A DNA stretch of 14,049 bases from RGIG3009 sp045590855 (GTDB lineage: Bacteria > Bacillota > Clostridia > Oscillospirales > Acutalibacteraceae). The stretch's first letter is position 1. Every line of letters starts with the position of its first letter. The notes beneath the pieces were generated by a model. That model had not been told where the DNA came from. It worked only from the letters and a program-made list of their open reading frames with translations, and did no database searches. The position numbers and the translations under genes are program-made. Positions 7,491-13,989 of the stretch are shown in pieces. Location: the NCBI GenBank assembly GCA_045590855.1, contig JAZNRV010000034.1:1-14049 (forward strand). The letters run 5' to 3'.

Positions 7491-7763
7491 ATGAACAAGG
7501 TCGAATTAGTAGCTTCTGTTGCCGAAAAAGTCGGTCTGTCCAAAAAAGATGCTGAAAAAGCTGTTGCCGCTGTGTTGGATTCTGTCGTCGCCGCTGTTGC
7601 GAAAGGCGATAAAGTGCAATTAGTTGGCTTCGGTACATTTGAAGTACGCGCTCGCGCTGCTCGTACCGGTCGCAATCCCCGCACCAAAGAGACCATCACG
7701 ATTGCTGCTTCCAAACAACCGGTTTTCAAAGCCGGTAAAGCGTTCAAAGACGCTGTGCAATAA
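7491..7763 (+). CDS. hup: Nucleoid-associated DNA-binding protein HU
   Basis: A 90-residue HU-family protein, the usual length. It starts MNKVELV and has the dimerising helices at 1-40, the VGFGTFEVRARAARTGRNPRT segment at about 45-65 that forms the beta-arm base and DNA-contacting arm (GRNP with the intercalating proline at 63), and ends VFKAGKAFKDAV, all hallmarks of HU. It bends and compacts DNA as a dimer. The start at 7491 has TGGAGG 8 nt upstream; an open frame extends back to 7290 but it would run through the promoter and leader. Codon use is simple and repetitive, as for highly expressed genes. In Clostridia hup commonly precedes rqcP-yabP-yabQ-divIC. Confidence 0.97.
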   Translation: MNKVELVASVAEKVGLSKKDAEKAVAAVLDSVVAAVAKGDKVQLVGFGTFEVRARAARTGRNPRTKETITIAASKQPVFKAGKAFKDAVQ

Positions 7764-7774
7764 TCGGTCTTTTC

Positions 7775-7801
7775 AAAAACCGCCCGTCGGGCGGTTTTTT
7801 T
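7775..7801 (+). terminator. Intrinsic terminator after hup
   Basis: CCGCCC (7780-7785) pairs with GGGCGG (7789-7794) around a GTC loop; five A before and seven T (7795-7801) after extend the stem and give the U tract. It begins 12 nt after the hup stop and ends 23 nt before the rqcP ATG, leaving no visible promoter in between, so rqcP depends on readthrough or on a promoter inside hup. Confidence 0.9.
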
Positions 7802-7824
7802 CTGCCAAAAAAGGAGAATTGTCA

Positions 7825-8064
7825 ATGCGTTTGGATAAATATTTAAAAGTCTCACGTTTGATTAAACGCCGCACCGTCGCCAACGAAGCTTGTGACGCGG
7901 GCAGGGTGTTTGTCAACGGCAAAGTCGCACGCGCGTCGTATGAAGTCAAGGTAGGGGACATCCTTTCGGTGTCGCTGGGCACGCGCGAAGTCAAAGCCGA
8001 GATTGTCAGTGTGCAAGAAACCGTCGCCAAAAACGACGCTGCACTGCTGTATAAACTGCTGTAA
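7825..8064 (+). CDS. rqcP: S4-domain ribosome-associated quality control protein RqcP (YabO)
   Basis: A 79-residue protein that is almost entirely an S4 RNA-binding domain (MRLDKYLKVSRLIKRRTVAN at the start, then GRVFVNGKVA and VKVGDILSV). It closely resembles B. subtilis RqcP/YabO, which binds stalled 50S subunits with RqcH and supports addition of C-terminal alanine tails that mark incomplete proteins for degradation. It also resembles Hsp15, but length, opening residues and neighbours favour RqcP. AAGGAG at 7811-7816 is well placed for ATG 7825. It follows the hup terminator closely and is followed by yabP. Its stop codon overlaps the -35 of a candidate sigma-E promoter. Confidence 0.93.
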   Translation: MRLDKYLKVSRLIKRRTVANEACDAGRVFVNGKVARASYEVKVGDILSVSLGTREVKAEIVSVQETVAKNDAALLYKLL

Positions 8065-8090
8065 TATACCGCCTTCTGTTCCCATATACT
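8062..8090 (+). promoter_or_regulatory. Candidate sigma-E promoter of yabP-yabQ
   Basis: TAATATA at 8062-8068 matches the sigma-E -35 KMATATT in six of seven positions, a 14-nt spacer follows, and CATATACT at 8083-8090 matches the -10 CATAnnnT fully. Expected start of transcription is near 8097, about 16 nt before the yabP ATG. In B. subtilis yabP and yabQ are known members of the mother-cell sigma-E regulon, which fits. The match is by eye, not by a scored matrix. Confidence 0.6.
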
Positions 8091-8105
8091 GGGGAACAGG
8101 AGGCG
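8070..8105 (+). promoter_or_regulatory. Hairpin covering the yabP ribosome binding site
   Basis: Positions 8070-8083 pair with 8092-8105 in a 14-bp stem (one G-T pair) around an 8-nt loop, ATATACTG. The 3' arm contains AGGAGG (8098-8103), the only good ribosome binding site for yabP (ATG 8113). There is no T run after the stem, so it is not an intrinsic terminator. In readthrough RNA it should block yabP translation; RNA starting near 8097 lacks the 5' arm. Confidence 0.65.
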
Positions 8106-8112
8106 AAAATTT

Positions 8113-8397
8113 ATGAAGGAAATTTTGTCCGCACCTGCCGAAACGTTACCGCACACGCTGTGCTTGCACGACCGTCGTTCGTTGTCGGTTTCGGGTGTGC
8201 GCGATGTCGACAGTTTCGACGAAGAAACCGTGATACTGTATACCGATTTGGGCGAGCTGACCATCAAAGGTGTCGGCTTGCACATCAATCGTTTGAACAT
8301 CGAAACCGGTGACGTCAGCCTGGAAGGAAAAATCGATACCCTGTCGTATGCCGAACCGCGTGTCAAAGGCGGCGTTTTCGGCAAATTGTTCCGCTGA
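8113..8397 (+). CDS. yabP: Sporulation protein YabP
   Basis: A 94-residue protein of the YabP/YqfC family. The pattern LSVSGVRDVDSF (about 23-35), the strand LGELTIKGVGLHI (46-58), LNIETGDVSLEGKI (61-74) and a C-terminal end GKLFR match B. subtilis YabP in sequence and length. The protein is a small beta-rich cytosolic product of the mother cell during spore formation; its biochemical role is not known. It overlaps yabQ by one base (TGATG), so the pair is translationally coupled, and it is preceded by a sigma-E-like promoter and a ribosome-binding-site hairpin. Its presence indicates a sporulating ancestor at least. Confidence 0.93.
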   Translation: MKEILSAPAETLPHTLCLHDRRSLSVSGVRDVDSFDEETVILYTDLGELTIKGVGLHINRLNIETGDVSLEGKIDTLSYAEPRVKGGVFGKLFR

Positions 8398-8867
8398 TGA
8401 CGGTGGGTTTTGAGAACACCACCCAACTGCGCGAACTGTTTTTGTCGTGCGGCATGGGTTTCTTGCTCGGTGCGTATTACGATGTGTTTCGCCTGCTGCG
8501 GTGTTGGCTTTCTCCCTCGCGACTGCGCATCTTTTTGGGGGACTGCGCCTACGCTTCCACATCGGCGGTTGCCACCTTTTTGTTTTTGTTGGCACTCAAC
8601 GGCGGCGTGTTGCGCTGGTATTTGTTTTTGGGGTTGCTTGTCGGCTTTTTTGCCTACCGTCGCACGGTGGGAAGTTTGCTCGTAAAAGCGGTGTTGCGCC
8701 TGCTTTTTCAAGGTGAAAAACTCGCCCAAAAAGCAGAAAACCGTCTTTCACGCTTGCTGTCCTTTTTCCTCAACAAAGCAAAAGCCGTTTTTCGGTCGAT
8801 TTTTGCCATAAAAAACCGAAAAAAATTCAAAAAAACACTTGCAACCGAGAATGAGTCTGTTGTATAA
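8397..8867 (+). CDS. yabQ: Spore cortex membrane protein YabQ
   Basis: A 156-residue membrane protein of the Spore_YabQ family, needed for spore cortex formation in B. subtilis. Hydrophobic spans are visible at about 11-31 (with GFLLGAYYDVFRLLR, the typical family motif), 46-68 and 70-88. A long basic tail from about 100 to 156, rich in Lys and Arg, would stay in the cytosol. The ATG at 8397 shares its A with the yabP stop and has no clear ribosome binding site of its own, so translation should depend on yabP. The stop codon lies inside a TATAAT that appears to be the -10 of the divIC promoter. Function is assigned by family and gene order. Confidence 0.88.
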   Translation: MTVGFENTTQLRELFLSCGMGFLLGAYYDVFRLLRCWLSPSRLRIFLGDCAYASTSAVATFLFLLALNGGVLRWYLFLGLLVGFFAYRRTVGSLLVKAVLRLLFQGEKLAQKAENRLSRLLSFFLNKAKAVFRSIFAIKNRKKFKKTLATENESVV

Positions 8868-8868
8868 T
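8839..8868 (+). promoter_or_regulatory. Sigma-A promoter of divIC
   Basis: TTGCAA at 8839-8844, an 18-nt spacer and a perfect TATAAT at 8863-8868. The -10 overlaps the yabQ stop (TAA 8865-8867). It would start RNA near 8875 and uncouple the division gene divIC from the sporulation genes before it, which makes biological sense because divIC is needed in growing cells. Confidence 0.65.
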
Positions 8869-8873
8869 CATTG

Positions 8874-8899
8874 TGTGTTATGTTGCGTAGCACAACACA
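8874..8899 (+). promoter_or_regulatory. Hairpin in the divIC leader
   Basis: TGTGTT (8874-8879) pairs with AACACA (8894-8899), with an inner TGC/GCA stem (8884-8886 and 8890-8892). It would form the very 5' end of RNA from the promoter at 8839-8868 and leaves the AAAGGAGG at 8906-8913 free. A 5' stem of this kind often stabilises mRNA; a role is not proven. Confidence 0.35.
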
Positions 8900-8922
8900 T
8901 ACTCGAAAGGAGGTCTTGTAAC

Positions 8923-9201
8923 GTGAAATTCGCCAAAAAGAAGCGAAAAAGTCTTATCTTGCGCATTGCGTTGGCGGCGTTTTCCGTGTACGTGGTGGTT
9001 TCCATGGTCCAGTTGCAACTGCAACTCAACCGCGGGCAAGAACAATTGGACGAAATCAACAACCAATTGGTCCAAACCAAACAAACCAACACCGCGTTGC
9101 AAGACAAACTCGACGGGTATGAGGAATATTTGGAACAACAAGCCCGCAAACAAGGCTTGGTCAAACCGGGCGAAACTGTTTTTGTCGAAATTCCGGAATG
9201 A
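8923..9201 (+). CDS. divIC: Septum formation protein DivIC/FtsB-like
   Basis: A 92-residue bitopic membrane protein. A basic cytosolic N-terminus (KFAKKKRKS) is followed by one membrane span at about 11-29, a coiled coil with regular Leu/Gln heptads at about 30-73, and a short external tail ending QGLVKPGETVFVEIPE, which is the conserved end of the DivIC/FtsB family. It acts with FtsL and DivIB in the divisome to activate septal wall synthesis. I chose GTG 8923 because AAAGGAGG (8906-8913) sits 9 nt upstream; the longer ATG at 8839 overlaps the promoter and yabQ. The position between yabQ and yabR matches B. subtilis. Confidence 0.92.
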   Translation: MKFAKKKRKSLILRIALAAFSVYVVVSMVQLQLQLNRGQEQLDEINNQLVQTKQTNTALQDKLDGYEEYLEQQARKQGLVKPGETVFVEIPE

Positions 9202-9245
9202 TTTTTCTAAGTATGCAGTAATGGTAGTAGGGGGAACTCCGCACA

Positions 9246-9689
9246 ATGGCGTTGGAAGTCGGAACATGTGTTGAAGGTAAGGTAACGGGGATTACCAAAT
9301 TTGGAGCGTTTGTGGAACTGGAAGACGGCAAAACCGGCATGGTTCACATTTCAGAAGTTGCTCCCACGTACGTCAAAGAAATTCGTGACCACGTTACGGA
9401 AAACCAAACCGTCAAAGTCAAGGTGCTCAGCATCGGCGAAGACGGCAAGATTAGTTTGTCTATCAAAAAGGCCATGAACCCACCCCCGCGCACTGCAGGC
9501 AGAGGCGCGCCCCGTTCGGTATCGCCCGGTCGTCCCGGCGGATTTGAATGGCAACCCGCCCAAAACGATAGCGGCAGTTTCGAGGAAATGATGTCCCGCT
9601 TCAAACAAACCAGCGACGAAAAAATGTTAGATTTAAAACGTTCGCTGGACAGCAAACACGGCGGTTTTTCCCGAAACAGAAGAGGATAA
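9246..9689 (+). CDS. yabR: S1 RNA-binding domain protein, YabR/CvfD type
   Basis: A 147-residue cytosolic protein with one S1 domain at about 4-75 (VEGKVTGITKFGAFVELEDG, then TGMVHISEVA and GKISLSIKKA), followed by a flexible Pro/Arg/Gly-rich linker (about 78-100) and a C-terminal motif FEEMMSRFKQTSDEKMLDLKRS with a basic glycine-rich end, as in YabR. Relatives bind RNA and ribosomes and have been linked to post-transcriptional control, but the precise job here is unknown. AGGGGGA at 9229-9235 lies 10 nt before ATG 9246. The gap after divIC is 44 nt with no terminator, so the two are likely co-transcribed. A strong terminator follows the stop. Confidence 0.92.
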   Translation: MALEVGTCVEGKVTGITKFGAFVELEDGKTGMVHISEVAPTYVKEIRDHVTENQTVKVKVLSIGEDGKISLSIKKAMNPPPRTAGRGAPRSVSPGRPGGFEWQPAQNDSGSFEEMMSRFKQTSDEKMLDLKRSLDSKHGGFSRNRRG

Positions 9690-9699
9690 TGTCATTTTT

Positions 9700-9727
9700 G
9701 CCGTTGCCCGTTGGCAACGGCTTTTTT
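9700..9727 (+). terminator. Intrinsic terminator after the S1 protein gene
   Basis: GCCGTTGCC (9700-9708) pairs perfectly with GGCAACGGC (9713-9721) around loop CGTT, followed by six T (9722-9727). It starts 10 nt after the stop at 9687-9689 and ends 18 nt before the methyltransferase ATG. Confidence 0.93.
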
Positions 9728-9745
9728 ACTGTTGTGAGGGTATCA

Positions 9746-10864
9746 ATGGAACAATTTTCTTTTTGTGCGCCGTGCTTGTTCGGCGTGGAAGGCATTTTAG
9801 GTGACGAACTGCGCCGCATGGGCGCAGTGGATGTGCAACCGCAAAACGGCAGGGTGTTGTTTTGCGGCGGTGCCGACGTGTTGGCACGCGCTAACATCGG
9901 CAGCCGCTATGCGGAACGTATTCAAATTGTTGTGGGCAGTTTTACGGCGCACAGCTTTGAAGATTTGTTCCAAGGTGTTCGCGCCTTGGAGTGGGAACGC
10001 TTTATCAGCAAAAAAGCGGCATTTCCTGTCAAAGGTTGGTCGCTAAACTCCGACCTTCACAGCATTCCCGATTGTCAATCCATTGTCAAAAAAGCGATTG
10101 TCGAACGCCTTAAACAACACTACGGTATCGGTTGGTTTGAGGAAACGGCGGCGCCTGTTCAAGTGCAATTCACCATCCTCAAAAACGAGGTCATGTTGCT
10201 CATTGACACCAGCGGTGTCGGGCTTCACAAACGCGGTTACCGCGCACAATCGGGTGGCGCCCCCATGAAAGAAACGTTGGCTGCCGCTATTGTGGACGTC
10301 ACCCGCGCCCGCCTGGCAACCCAAGTGGTGGACCCGTGCTGCGGCTCGGGCACTTTGCTTATCGAAGCTGCGTTGGCAGCGCGGCGCATTGCCCCCGGTA
10401 TTCGCCGTAAATTTGCGTTCATGAACTGGGATTGGTTCGAAGAATCTGTCTGGCGCGAAGAACGCAGCCGCGCCATGGAACAAGTATTAAACGACCGCCA
10501 ACTCAAAGCCCTGGGCAGCGACATCGACCCCGAAGCTGTCCGTCTGACGGTGGAAAACGCCGCCAAAGCGGGTGTCGGCGGCGGGGTGCGTGCCACGGTG
10601 CGCGACTTGCGCGATTTTTCCCCCGAGGGCGAAAGCGGTGTGGTGCTGTGTAACCCGCCGTACGGCGAACGGTTGCTCGACGTGCAAGCCGCGCGTGAAC
10701 TGTACCGTGTAATGGGGCAAGTGTTCACACCTAAAAAAGGGTGGAGTTACGCCATCATCAGCCCCGACGAGGAATTCGAAACCGTGTTCGGCAGACCGGC
10801 CGACAAACGTCGAAAACTGTATAACGGTATGCTCAAATGTCAGTTGTATATGTACTATAAATAA
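9746..10864 (+). CDS. THUMP-domain class I rRNA methyltransferase, RlmL/YpsC type
   Basis: A 372-residue predicted 23S rRNA (guanine-N2) methyltransferase. The N-terminal part contains a ferredoxin-like and THUMP RNA-binding region at about 1-155 (FSFCAPCLFGVEGIL is typical), and the C-terminal Rossmann domain has the SAM motif DPCCGSGT at 196-203, an acidic SDID at 258-261 and the catalytic NPPYGERL at 303-310. Size and motifs match B. subtilis YpsC and the N-terminal half of E. coli RlmKL. I chose ATG 9746 (GAGGG 5 nt upstream); starting at the in-frame ATG 9689 would add 19 residues encoded by the terminator stem and match nothing in the family. No promoter is obvious between the terminator and the ATG. 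The stop lies inside the ribosome binding site of the next gene. Confidence 0.92.
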   Translation: MEQFSFCAPCLFGVEGILGDELRRMGAVDVQPQNGRVLFCGGADVLARANIGSRYAERIQIVVGSFTAHSFEDLFQGVRALEWERFISKKAAFPVKGWSLNSDLHSIPDCQSIVKKAIVERLKQHYGIGWFEETAAPVQVQFTILKNEVMLLIDTSGVGLHKRGYRAQSGGAPMKETLAAAIVDVTRARLATQVVDPCCGSGTLLIEAALAARRIAPGIRRKFAFMNWDWFEESVWREERSRAMEQVLNDRQLKALGSDIDPEAVRLTVENAAKAGVGGGVRATVRDLRDFSPEGESGVVLCNPPYGERLLDVQAARELYRVMGQVFTPKKGWSYAIISPDEEFETVFGRPADKRRKLYNGMLKCQLYMYYK

Positions 10865-10879
10865 GGTGGGATGTACTGT

Positions 10880-11827
10880 ATGCGTCACGTCTTTATCCTA
10901 AACCCCGCGGCGGGGAAAAACAAAAAAGCACTCAATTTAATCTCCAAAATTGAACAAGTGTGTCAAAAACATGGTTTGGAGTATACCATTCACACCACCA
11001 CACACCCGCATAACGCCACCGAACTGGCAAACGAAGAAGTGCAAAAAGGCGATGCGGTGCGCCTATACGCGTGTGGCGGCGACGGCACGTTGCTGGAAGT
11101 AGCAACCGGTATCGGCAATGCCTCCAATGCCGAACTTGTGTGTGTGCCGTGCGGCTCTGCCAACGACTTTATTCGCTTTTTCCCCGAATCTGAACGGTTC
11201 AAGAATTTGGAAGCGTTGGTGCTGGGTACGGCTCGCCGTATCGATGCCATTTTGTGCAACGGCAAACTTTCGCTCAACGTGTGTTCCATGGGCATGGACG
11301 CCGACGTCGGCAACCGCCAAAAACGGTACAAACACTTGCCGTTTGTCAGCGGTCCCATGGCATATAATTTGGCGGTGGCGCAAACCTTTTTCAGCCCGTT
11401 CGGCAAACAACTCCACGTTATCATGGAAACCGAAAACGGCAAAGTAGAACGTGTTGGCAAGTATTTGTTTGCTCTTGCCGCCAACGGTCAATATTACGGT
11501 GGGGGATACCACGGCTCGCCGCTTTCGCAACCCGACGACGGCTTGTTGGACTTTGTGTTGGTCGCCACCAAAAATCATTTTAACGTGTTTCCGTTTTTAA
11601 AACGCTACAAAAACGGTAAACATTTGGGCACCGCGGGTGTGGAATCGTTTTGCGGTACCAAAATGACGGTATATGCCCAAAAACCCACCGTTTGCAACGC
11701 CGACGGCGAATGTTTTGCCGACACGCAGGTAACGTTTGAACTGTTGCCCAAGGCACTGTCGTTTGTGTTCCCCAATGAGATGTTAAAAAATTGTGAAATA
11801 TCCGAAAAATACCAAATAACTACTTGA
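10880..11827 (+). CDS. Diacylglycerol kinase-family lipid kinase (DagK/YegS type)
   Basis: A 315-residue soluble or membrane-associated kinase of the DAGK_cat superfamily, which phosphorylates diacylglycerol or a related lipid using ATP and recycles it into phospholipid synthesis. Visible motifs are NPAAGKNKK at 8-16, GGDGT at 66-70 (nucleotide-binding and catalytic loop) and PCGSANDF at 90-97, followed by the C-terminal beta-sandwich part with NGQYYGGGYHGSP and DDGLLDF. I prefer ATG 10880, about 10 nt after AAGGTGGG (10863-10870), to ATG 10871, which touches it. The ribosome binding site overlaps the preceding stop, so the two are probably co-transcribed. The stop TGA (11825-11827) lies inside the -35 of the groES promoter. 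The lipid substrate is not determined. Confidence 0.9.
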   Translation: MRHVFILNPAAGKNKKALNLISKIEQVCQKHGLEYTIHTTTHPHNATELANEEVQKGDAVRLYACGGDGTLLEVATGIGNASNAELVCVPCGSANDFIRFFPESERFKNLEALVLGTARRIDAILCNGKLSLNVCSMGMDADVGNRQKRYKHLPFVSGPMAYNLAVAQTFFSPFGKQLHVIMETENGKVERVGKYLFALAANGQYYGGGYHGSPLSQPDDGLLDFVLVATKNHFNVFPFLKRYKNGKHLGTAGVESFCGTKMTVYAQKPTVCNADGECFADTQVTFELLPKALSFVFPNEMLKNCEISEKYQITT

Positions 11828-11852
11828 TTTTTCCATAAATAGGCAGTATAAT
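11824..11852 (+). promoter_or_regulatory. Sigma-A promoter of groES-groEL
   Basis: TTGATT (11824-11829), a 17-nt spacer and a perfect TATAAT (11847-11852). The expected start, near 11859, falls at the first bases of the CIRCE element, so HrcA would cover the start site. The -35 overlaps the stop codon of the lipid kinase gene. Confidence 0.85.
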
Positions 11853-11857
11853 AACTT

Positions 11858-11884
11858 TTAGCACTCCTTTTTGTAGAGTGCTAA
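11858..11884 (+). promoter_or_regulatory. CIRCE operator (HrcA binding site)
   Basis: A perfect TTAGCACTC, 9-nt spacer, GAGTGCTAA inverted repeat. This is the consensus CIRCE sequence, bound by the heat-shock repressor HrcA, whose folding depends on GroESL and so closes a feedback loop. It is placed at the start of the groES transcript, 33 nt before the ATG. hrcA itself is not in the window. Confidence 0.98.
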
Positions 11885-11917
11885 CTGTGTTGATAATACT
11901 CAAAGGAGGATTTTTTT

Positions 11918-12202
11918 ATGACAATGAAACCGTTGGCTGACCGTGTGGTCATCAAAATGGTCGAAGCGGAAGAAACCACCAAAAGCGGCATCATTCTTGC
12001 CGGCACCGCCAAAGAAAAACCGCAAGTAGCCGAAGTGGTGGCAGTAGGCCCCGGCGGTAACGTGGAAGGCAAAGACGTTACCATGTACGTCAAAGTGGGC
12101 GATAAAGTCATTACCGGTAAATATGCCGGCACGGAAGTCAAAATGGACGGTGTGGAATATACCATTGTTCGTCAAAACGACATTTTGGCAATCGTAGAGT
12201 AA
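11918..12202 (+). CDS. groES: Co-chaperonin GroES (Hsp10)
   Basis: A 94-residue lid protein that caps the GroEL ring as a heptamer. It begins MTMKPLADRVVIKMVEAEETT, has the mobile loop at about 18-34 (KSGIILAGTAKEKP, with the hydrophobic IIL triplet that docks on GroEL), and ends YTIVRQNDILAIVE, all standard. The first ATG at 11918 is 8 nt after AAAGGAGG (11902-11909), while the in-frame ATG at 11924 is too far away. The gene is under a sigma-A promoter and CIRCE, and groEL follows after 20 nt with its own ribosome binding site. Confidence 0.98.
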   Translation: MTMKPLADRVVIKMVEAEETTKSGIILAGTAKEKPQVAEVVAVGPGGNVEGKDVTMYVKVGDKVITGKYAGTEVKMDGVEYTIVRQNDILAIVE

Positions 12203-12222
12203 GAATTTAAGGAGAGATTACT

Positions 12223-13851
12223 ATGTCGAAAGAAATTTTATTCGGCGAAGAAGCCCGCAAGGCTTTGCAGTCCGGTGTGGACCAACTCGCCAACACCGTA
12301 AAAATCACGTTGGGTCCCCGCGGCCGTAACGTGGTGCTCGACCGCAAATACGGTGCACCGCTTATCACCAACGACGGTGTGACCATTGCCAAGGAAGTGG
12401 AACTCGACAATGCGTTCGAAAACATGGGTGCACAATTAGTCAAAGAAGTTTCCACCAAAACCAACGACGTCGCGGGCGACGGTACCACCACCGCCACCTT
12501 GTTGGCACAAGCCCTCATCCGCGAAGGCATGAAAAACGTGGCTGCCGGTGCCAACCCCATGGTTGTCAAACGCGGCATCCAAAAAGCGGTGGACGCGGTT
12601 GTGGCGGAAGTCAAAGCCAACTCCAAAAAAGTCAGCGGCTCCGAGGATATTGCCAGTGCCGCCACCATTTCGGCGGGTGACGAAGTAATTGGTCGCTTGA
12701 TTGCCGAAGCAATGGAAAAAGTATCGGCCGACGGTGTTATCACGGTGGAAGAATCCAAAACCGCCGAAACCTACACCGAAGTCGTGGAAGGCATGCAATT
12801 TGACCGCGGTTACATCACCCCCTACATGGTGACCGATACCGACAAAATGGAAGCCATCATCGACGATGCCTTCTTGCTCATTACCGACAAAAAGATTTCC
12901 AACATTCAAGATATTTTGCCGCTGCTCGAACAAATCTTGCAAGCAGGCAAAAAATTGGTGATTGTAGCAGAAGATATCGAAGGCGAAGCACTTTCCACCT
13001 TGATTGTCAACAAACTGCGCGGCACCTTCACGTGCGTGGCTGTCAAAGCCCCCGGCTTTGGTGACCGCCGCAAAGAAATGCTGCAAGATATCGCTATTTT
13101 GACGGGCGGTCAAGTCGTTTCGGAAGAAGTCGGCTTGGAACTCAAAGACACCACGCTCGACATGCTCGGTCGTGCTCGTCAAGTCAAAGTACAAAAAGAA
13201 AACACCATCATCGTCGACGGTGCAGGCGATAGCGAATACATCAAAGCCCGTGTGGCTCAAATCCGTTCGCAAATCGAAACCAGCACTTCCGACTTCGACC
13301 GCGAAAAACTGCAAGAACGCTTGGCAAAACTCGCGGGCGGCGTAGCGGTTATCAAAGTTGGTGCCGCAACGGAAGTCGAAATGAAAGAAAAGAAACTCCG
13401 CATTGAAGATGCCTTGGCAGCCACCAAAGCTGCCGTGGAAGAAGGCTTGGTCGCGGGCGGCGGTGTGGCGCTCATCAACGCCGCCGCTGTGTTGGAAGAC
13501 TTGCTCGAAAAAACCGAAGGTGACGAAAAAACGGGTGTTAAAATCGTGCTCAAAGGTATCGAAGAACCCGTTCGCCAAATCGCGCTCAATGCCGGTTTGG
13601 AAGGCAGCGTGATTATCGATAAAATCCGCGCCGCCGGCAAAAAGAACTTCGGTTTCGACTTTGCCAAAGAAGATTATGTGGATATGTTCTCGGCCGGTAT
13701 CGTGGACCCGACCAAAGTTACTCGTTCCGCGCTCCAAAACGCCGCTTCGGTTGCCGCCATGGTGCTCACCACCGAATCCTTGGTAGCCGACAAAAAAGAA
13801 CCGGTAGCCGCAGCTCCCGCTGCTCCCGCCGGCATGGACGGTATGTATTAA
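12223..13851 (+). CDS. groEL: Chaperonin GroEL (Hsp60)
   Basis: A 542-residue chaperonin subunit, the normal length, forming a double heptameric ring that folds proteins with ATP and GroES. The ATP-binding motif is GDGTTT at 85-90 after TLGPRGRNV (29-37), and the GroEL signature AAVEEGLVAGGG is present in the equatorial domain near residue 400. The C-terminus is short, Ala/Pro-rich and ends MDGMY in place of the repeated GGM of E. coli. AAGGAG sits 8 nt before ATG 12223. Codon use is biased (frequent GGC, GCC, AAA and GAA), consistent with high expression. It is the last gene of the HrcA-controlled operon. Confidence 0.99.
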   Translation: MSKEILFGEEARKALQSGVDQLANTVKITLGPRGRNVVLDRKYGAPLITNDGVTIAKEVELDNAFENMGAQLVKEVSTKTNDVAGDGTTTATLLAQALIREGMKNVAAGANPMVVKRGIQKAVDAVVAEVKANSKKVSGSEDIASAATISAGDEVIGRLIAEAMEKVSADGVITVEESKTAETYTEVVEGMQFDRGYITPYMVTDTDKMEAIIDDAFLLITDKKISNIQDILPLLEQILQAGKKLVIVAEDIEGEALSTLIVNKLRGTFTCVAVKAPGFGDRRKEMLQDIAILTGGQVVSEEVGLELKDTTLDMLGRARQVKVQKENTIIVDGAGDSEYIKARVAQIRSQIETSTSDFDREKLQERLAKLAGGVAVIKVGAATEVEMKEKKLRIEDALAATKAAVEEGLVAGGGVALINAAAVLEDLLEKTEGDEKTGVKIVLKGIEEPVRQIALNAGLEGSVIIDKIRAAGKKNFGFDFAKEDYVDMFSAGIVDPTKVTRSALQNAASVAAMVLTTESLVADKKEPVAAAPAAPAGMDGMY

Positions 13852-13864
13852 AAAACAGTTACTC

Positions 13865-13897
13865 AAAGACGCTTTGCAATGCAAAGCGTCTTTTTTT
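13865..13897 (+). terminator. Intrinsic terminator of groESL
   Basis: GACGCTTTGC (13868-13877) pairs perfectly with GCAAAGCGTC (13881-13890) around an AAT loop, with AAA before and seven T (13891-13897) after. It lies 13 nt past the groEL stop. Confidence 0.95.
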
Positions 13898-13924
13898 GTA
13901 CGGCAAAAAGGTTGATGGAAACTA

Positions 13925-13953
13925 TTGCCAATGTAATTCTCTTATGATATACT
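13925..13953 (+). promoter_or_regulatory. Sigma-A promoter of the gene at the right edge
   Basis: TTGCCA (13925-13930), a 17-nt spacer and TATACT (13948-13953) with extended TGn at 13945-13947. It lies 28 nt after the groESL terminator and about 36 nt before the next ATG, so the following gene is a separate transcription unit. Confidence 0.75.
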
Positions 13954-13989
13954 CAAATTGCAAATTGAATTTAAAAGGGTGATAAACCA

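Noticed and set aside
8070..8105. The rqcP-yabP hairpin as a transcription terminator
   Set aside because: The stem is followed by GAAAATTT, without a T run, and the yabP ribosome binding site lies in its 3' arm.
7773..8729. A 318-codon minus-strand frame across rqcP, yabP and yabQ
   Set aside because: It spans several well-recognised plus-strand genes and a terminator, with low-complexity content and no domain.
12436..13884. A 482-codon open frame on the minus strand opposite groEL
   Set aside because: It is the antisense shadow of groEL: rich in Phe, His and Gly from reversed GroEL codons, with no family resemblance and no suitable start signals.
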